NCBI RefSeq assembly: GCF_014838825.1
Contig: NZ_JACYMO010000001.1
Coordinates: 518,566 to 582,565, forward strand
Length of the DNA: 64,000 nt
Direction of reading: 5' to 3'
Source: Erwinia persicina
Lineage (GTDB): Bacteria; Pseudomonadota; Gammaproteobacteria; Enterobacterales; Enterobacteriaceae
Under the pieces are notes generated by a model. It was not told the DNA's origin and ran no database searches. It was given only the letters and a program-made list of their open reading frames with translations. A program made the position numbers and the translations under genes. Numbering within the stretch: the first letter of the stretch is position 1; the number at the start of each line of letters is the position of its first letter. Positions 60,801-64,000 of the stretch are shown here, one piece after another.

Positions 60801-61145
60801 ATGACCATCGAACGTATCGATCCTGAACACAGGATGTCCGAAGCCGTGATCCATAACGATACGGTGTATTACACCAGCGTGCCGGAAAATCTGGATGATG
60901 ATGCAGAAGCGCAGACGGCCAATGCCCTGGCAGTGATCGATAACCTGCTGACCCGCGTCGGTTCGGATAAAAGTAAAATCCTGGATGCCACCATTTTCCT
61001 GGTGGATAAAGCCGATTTCGCGGCGATGAATCGCGCGTGGGATGCGTGGGTGTCGCCGGGTAACGCGCCGGTGCGCTGTACGGTGCAGGCTAACCTGATG
61101 AACCCGAAATACCGGGTAGAAATTAAAATCGTTGCCGCACGATAA
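60801..61145 (+). CDS. yoaB: RidA family protein YoaB
   Basis: 114-residue RidA/YjgF-fold protein. The Arg that contacts the imine/carboxylate substrate in deaminating members is present (Arg92 in PVRCTVQANL). Whether YoaB is an active enamine/imine deaminase is not known. RBS AAAGGAA 7 nt before the ATG. Convergent with yoaH across a hairpin. Confidence 0.93.
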   Translation: MTIERIDPEHRMSEAVIHNDTVYYTSVPENLDDDAEAQTANALAVIDNLLTRVGSDKSKILDATIFLVDKADFAAMNRAWDAWVSPGNAPVRCTVQANLMNPKYRVEIKIVAAR

Positions 61146-61151
61146 TACATT

Positions 61152-61172
61152 CCCCTGCCGGGCCGGCAGGGG
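61152..61172. terminator. Hairpin between converging yoaB and yoaH
   Basis: Stem CCCCTGCC (61152-61159) / GGCAGGGG (61165-61172), able to extend through GG/CC. No T run. Confidence 0.5.
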
Positions 61173-61180
61173 TTAACCAC

Positions 61181-61411
61181 TTATTCGTCGTGCTCTTCTT
61201 CTTCTTCGTCGTGGTTATTGTCGCCCATATAATCTTCTTCATCCTCATCGAACATCACCGGGACGTGACCGCCGGTGTGGTTCTCACGGATTTCAGCGGC
61301 GACCAGCGTTATCGCCTCGCCGCTGCTCATTCCCTCTGACATCAGCTTCTGAATGCGTTCTACCGCGTCCTGCTGCTGCTCATGTGACAGCGCGGGTAAT
61401 CCTGTAAACAT
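61181..61411 (-). CDS. yoaH: YoaH family protein (UPF0181) with extended acidic tail
   Basis: A 76-residue protein. The first 50 residues ([20 protein letters not shown] onward) match YoaH, a small helical family of unknown function. E. coli YoaH has about 59 residues; here the C-terminus is longer and nearly all Asp/Glu ([11 protein letters not shown] then [11 protein letters not shown]), encoded by repeated GAA/GAC-type codons. Divergent from pabB. No hint of function in the sequence. Confidence 0.88.
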   Translation of the reverse strand: MFTGLPALSHEQQQDAVERIQKLMSEGMSSGEAITLVAAEIRENHTGGHVPVMFDEDEEDYMGDNNHDEEEEEHDE

Positions 61412-61526
61412 AGTGACTCCTGAGGTGGTTTGCGGTGCGGATTATTCCACGGGCGACAAAGAGATGCCAGCGACATAAAAATATGTCACGCTTGGCGTAT
61501 CAATGAATTTTGTCTGCTGAAGAGCT

Positions 61527-62894
61527 ATGTCGCCTGTTTATCATTGTCTGAATTATACGCCAGATGCCATTGAGCATCATTTTTCCCGCCTCGCTCATCT
61601 CCCCTGGGCGATGCTGCTGCATTCCGGGTTTGCCGATCACGCTGATAATCGCTTCGATATTATGGTGGCCGACCCCCGCGTCACACTGACCACCCGCGGC
61701 AGTCACACCACCATTGATGCCGGTGGTGCGCAACAGCGTTCAGGTGACGACCCGCTGACGCTGCTGCAACAGCAGTTAGCCACCTGTGGACTGCAGGCTG
61801 AGCAGCACCCGGATTTGCCTTTTCAGGGAGGCGCACTGGGTCTGTTTGGCTATGACCTCGGCCGCCGTTTTGAACAGCTGCAGACCACGGCAGAGGCACA
61901 GCTGACGACGCCGGATATGGCCGTCGGGATTTATGACTGGGCGCTGATTGCTGACCATCAGCAACAGAAGCTGACGCTGGTGGTGCAGGGAGACCTCAAG
62001 GCACGCCTTCAGTGGCTGGACGCACAGCAGGCCCCGCCGGTTTCGGACTTCCATCTGATTGGCCCCTGGCGGGCCAATATGTCGCGTGAAGAGTACGGTG
62101 AAAAATTTCGTCAGATCCAGCAATGGCTGCTGTCTGGCGACTGCTATCAGGTCAATCTGGCTCAGCGCTTTGCCGCCCGCTATCAGGGTGACGAATGGCA
62201 GGCATTTTTACGTCTGTGCCGACAAAATCGTGCCCCCTTCAGCGCCTTTATTTGCCTGCCGGACAGCGTGATCCTCAGCCTGTCGCCCGAGCGTTTTATT
62301 AAACTCACTGGACAGCAGATTGAAACCCGACCTATCAAAGGCACCCTGCCACGGCTGGCCGATCCGCACGCCGACCGGTTGCAGGGAGAGAAGCTGGCGC
62401 AGTCGCCGAAAGACCGCAGTGAAAACCTGATGATTGTCGACCTGCTGCGCAACGATATTGGCCGCGTAGCCGTGCCGGGCAGCGTGAAGGTTCCGCAGTT
62501 GTTCGTCGTCGAACCCTTCCCGGCAGTTCACCACCTGGTCAGTACCATTACCGCGGAGCTGAAGCCCGCCCTGACCGCCTGCGACCTGCTCCGTGCCTGT
62601 TTCCCCGGCGGTTCCATCACCGGCGCGCCAAAAGTCCGGGCGATGGAGATCATTGAAACGCTGGAGCCCCAGCGGCGAAATGCGTGGTGCGGCAGCATAG
62701 GTTATCTCAGCGTCTGCGGGCGAATGGACAGCAGCATAACCATCCGCACGCTGATCGCCGAGCAGGGCACGCTTTACTGTGCGGCCGGGGGCGGCATCGT
62801 TGCTGACAGTGATGAAGCGGCGGAGTACCAGGAAACCCTGGATAAAGTGAACCGCATTCTGCCCTGTCTGGAGTCGTCGCCCGATGAGCCCTGA
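61527..62894 (+). CDS. pabB: Aminodeoxychorismate synthase component 1
   Basis: Makes 4-amino-4-deoxychorismate from chorismate with ammonia from PabA, towards folate. Chorismate-binding fold of 455 residues; catalytic-region motifs [12 protein letters not shown] (with the PIKGT lysine), [18 protein letters not shown] and [17 protein letters not shown] are intact in part quoted. Its end overlaps nudL by 11 bp, indicating coupling; the same pair exists in E. coli. Confidence 0.97.
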   Translation: MSPVYHCLNYTPDAIEHHFSRLAHLPWAMLLHSGFADHADNRFDIMVADPRVTLTTRGSHTTIDAGGAQQRSGDDPLTLLQQQLATCGLQAEQHPDLPFQGGALGLFGYDLGRRFEQLQTTAEAQLTTPDMAVGIYDWALIADHQQQKLTLVVQGDLKARLQWLDAQQAPPVSDFHLIGPWRANMSREEYGEKFRQIQQWLLSGDCYQVNLAQRFAARYQGDEWQAFLRLCRQNRAPFSAFICLPDSVILSLSPERFIKLTGQQIETRPIKGTLPRLADPHADRLQGEKLAQSPKDRSENLMIVDLLRNDIGRVAVPGSVKVPQLFVVEPFPAVHHLVSTITAELKPALTACDLLRACFPGGSITGAPKVRAMEIIETLEPQRRNAWCGSIGYLSVCGRMDSSITIRTLIAEQGTLYCAAGGGIVADSDEAAEYQETLDKVNRILPCLESSPDEP

Positions 62895-63459
62895 TGACTC
62901 TGTTCTGTCGCAGTTTCTGACGCGCTTTCTGTTACAGCCTCCGGCAGAAGGCAAGCGTAACTTACCGCGCCGCCAGGCGGCGGTACTGGTGCCCATTATT
63001 GCCCACCCTGAACCGACCCTGCTGCTGACCCGCCGTGCCGCCACGCTGCGTAAGCATGCAGGCCAGGTGGCTTTCCCCGGGGGGATGAAGGACGACAGCG
63101 ATGCCTCTCTGGTTGTCACGGCCCTGCGCGAAGCCTGGGAAGAGGTGGCAATCCCTCCTGCTGCGGTGAAGGTGATCGGTGTGCTGCCCCCGGTGACCAG
63201 CAGCACCGGTTTTCAGGTCACGCCGGTGGTTGGTGTGCTGCCCCCCGGTCTGCGCTGGCAGGCAAATGAGGGGGAAGTCGAGTCCGTCTTTGAGATGCCG
63301 TTGGAAGAAGCGCTGCGCCCAGGCCGTTACTCTGCGCTGGATATTCACCGTGCCGGTCAGACCCATCGCATCTGGCTGTCCTGGTTCGATGACTACTTTA
63401 TCTGGGGTATGACAGGCGGGATTATCCGTCAGCTAAGCCTGCAAGTGGCAAAATCCTGA
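62884..63459 (+). CDS. nudL: CoA pyrophosphatase NudL
   Basis: Nudix hydrolase of 191 residues, predicted to cleave CoA into 4'-phosphopantetheine and 3',5'-ADP. Nudix box from GGMKDD to REAWEEV with the catalytic glutamates, preceded by the UPF0035 signature [13 protein letters not shown] of CoA-type Nudix enzymes. Overlaps the pabB end. Activity is by similarity. Confidence 0.94.
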   Translation: MSPDDSVLSQFLTRFLLQPPAEGKRNLPRRQAAVLVPIIAHPEPTLLLTRRAATLRKHAGQVAFPGGMKDDSDASLVVTALREAWEEVAIPPAAVKVIGVLPPVTSSTGFQVTPVVGVLPPGLRWQANEGEVESVFEMPLEEALRPGRYSALDIHRAGQTHRIWLSWFDDYFIWGMTGGIIRQLSLQVAKS

Positions 63460-63650
63460 GAAATCGGCTAAAATGCAGCCATTAGTTGCTTCAAAAGCCG
63501 CCTTTACATTATTTTTCACCAGATTATTGCCAACGGGCGATCCAAATCACTGCAATACGGTGCTTTTTCATTTATATTTCTCGCAAAATGTGGGCACCCA
63601 TTCTTACCTCTCCCACAGCGTGATTTAAAATCCTTACAGGAGCGTACAAC

Positions 63651-64000
63651 GTGATTAGCGTTTTCGACATGTTTAAGATCGGCATTGGTCCGTCGAGTTC
63701 TCATACGGTTGGCCCAATGAAAGCCGGCAAACAGTTCGTCGACGATCTGGTGAACAATCGCCAGCTCTCCTCGGTGACGCGTATTGCTGTCGATGTTTAC
63801 GGTTCCCTTTCCCTGACCGGTAAAGGGCACCATACTGATATCGCCATTATTATGGGTCTGTCCGGTGCCTCACCGGAAAGTGTGGATATCGACGGTATTC
63901 CAGCCTTTATTCGCGACGTTGAACAACGTCAGCGGCTGCTGCTGGCCAACGGGGCGCATGAAGTGGACTTCCCGCGTGAAGGGGGCATGGTGTTCCGCAG
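63651..64000 (+). CDS. sdaA: L-serine dehydratase 1, N-terminal part
   Basis: Iron-sulfur-dependent deaminase of serine to pyruvate. GTG start at 63651 after ACAGGAG, as in E. coli; the first 116 codons (VISVFDMFKIGIGPSSSHTV) carry the beta-chain-like domain. The gene runs off the window, so about three quarters are not seen. nudL lies 191 bp upstream, with no obvious terminator between. Confidence 0.96.
   Translation, partial: MISVFDMFKIGIGPSSSHTVGPMKAGKQFVDDLVNNRQLSSVTRIAVDVYGSLSLTGKGHHTDIAIIMGLSGASPESVDIDGIPAFIRDVEQRQRLLLANGAHEVDFPREGGMVFR

Noticed and set aside
62208-63206. 332-codon minus-strand frame opposite pabB and nudL
   Set aside because: Shadow frame caused by high GC third positions; both plus-strand genes are intact and conserved.

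Overview
This 64-kb window is chromosomal DNA of a gammaproteobacterium of the order Enterobacterales. Nearly every gene is the full-length, recognisable orthologue of an Escherichia coli core gene. The gene order is a mosaic of three E. coli neighbourhoods: opp-adhE-hns-galU-tyrTV, xthA-topB-gapA-yeaGH, and cvrA-dadAX-fadR-dsbB-minCDE followed by rnd-fadD-pabB-sdaA. The added genes (ugd plus a UDP-glucuronate 4-epimerase beside galU, and an orphan undecaprenyl-phosphate sugar transferase of the WbaP/AmsG type) point to an exopolysaccharide producer such as Erwinia or Pantoea. That placement is an inference from content; no species can be named from the sequence alone.

Layout. 1-6803: end of yciU, a voltage-gated-type potassium channel with a C-terminal zinc ribbon, and the oligopeptide permease operon oppABCDF (minus strand). 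6804-8742: two large regulatory regions around ychE. 8743-18596: adhE, tdk, hns, the sugar-nucleotide set galU-ugd-uge, and rssAB (RpoS turnover). 18704-20877: ychJ, purU, and a tyrTV-type operon of two identical tRNA-Tyr genes followed by rtT-like tandem repeats of about 171 bp. 20964-29829: xthA, the ydjA-selD-topB-ynjH operon, sppA, ansA-pncA, yeaC. 29838-37976: msrB, gapA, yeaD, yeaE, mipA and yeaGH with a clear sigma-54 promoter. 38309-46201: K+/H+ antiporter nhaP2 (cvrA), the orphan sugar transferase, an MFS exporter, and dadAX with a CRP site. 46202-54161: ycgB, fadR, dsbB, ycgN, ycgM, an MltB-like transglycosylase, ycgL, minCDE. 54213-64000: rnd, fadD, yeaY, tsaB, yoaA, yoaB, yoaH, pabB, nudL and the start of sdaA.

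How the genes work together. galU (UDP-glucose), ugd (UDP-glucuronate) and uge (UDP-galacturonate) form a consecutive supply line for surface polysaccharide, and the WbaP-like enzyme 24 kb away could start repeat-unit assembly. yeaG and yeaH with ycgB form the conserved PrkA/DUF444/SpoVR stress trio; they lie 8 kb apart here instead of far apart as in E. coli. ansA-pncA, dadA-dadX, minC-minD-minE and pabB-nudL are tight functional or coupled pairs.

I see no insertion sequence, prophage, CRISPR array, toxin-antitoxin pair or defence island, and nothing I would call a new multi-gene system. The observations most worth a second look are structural and regulatory: a 9-G tract in the middle of adhE, a plus-strand terminator inside the oppA upstream region, the rtT repeats with two overlapping arginine-rich small ORFs, several perfect palindromes, and lineage-specific gains and losses (ugd-uge, wbaP-like, MltB-like gained; nhaB and umuDC absent from the expected slots).
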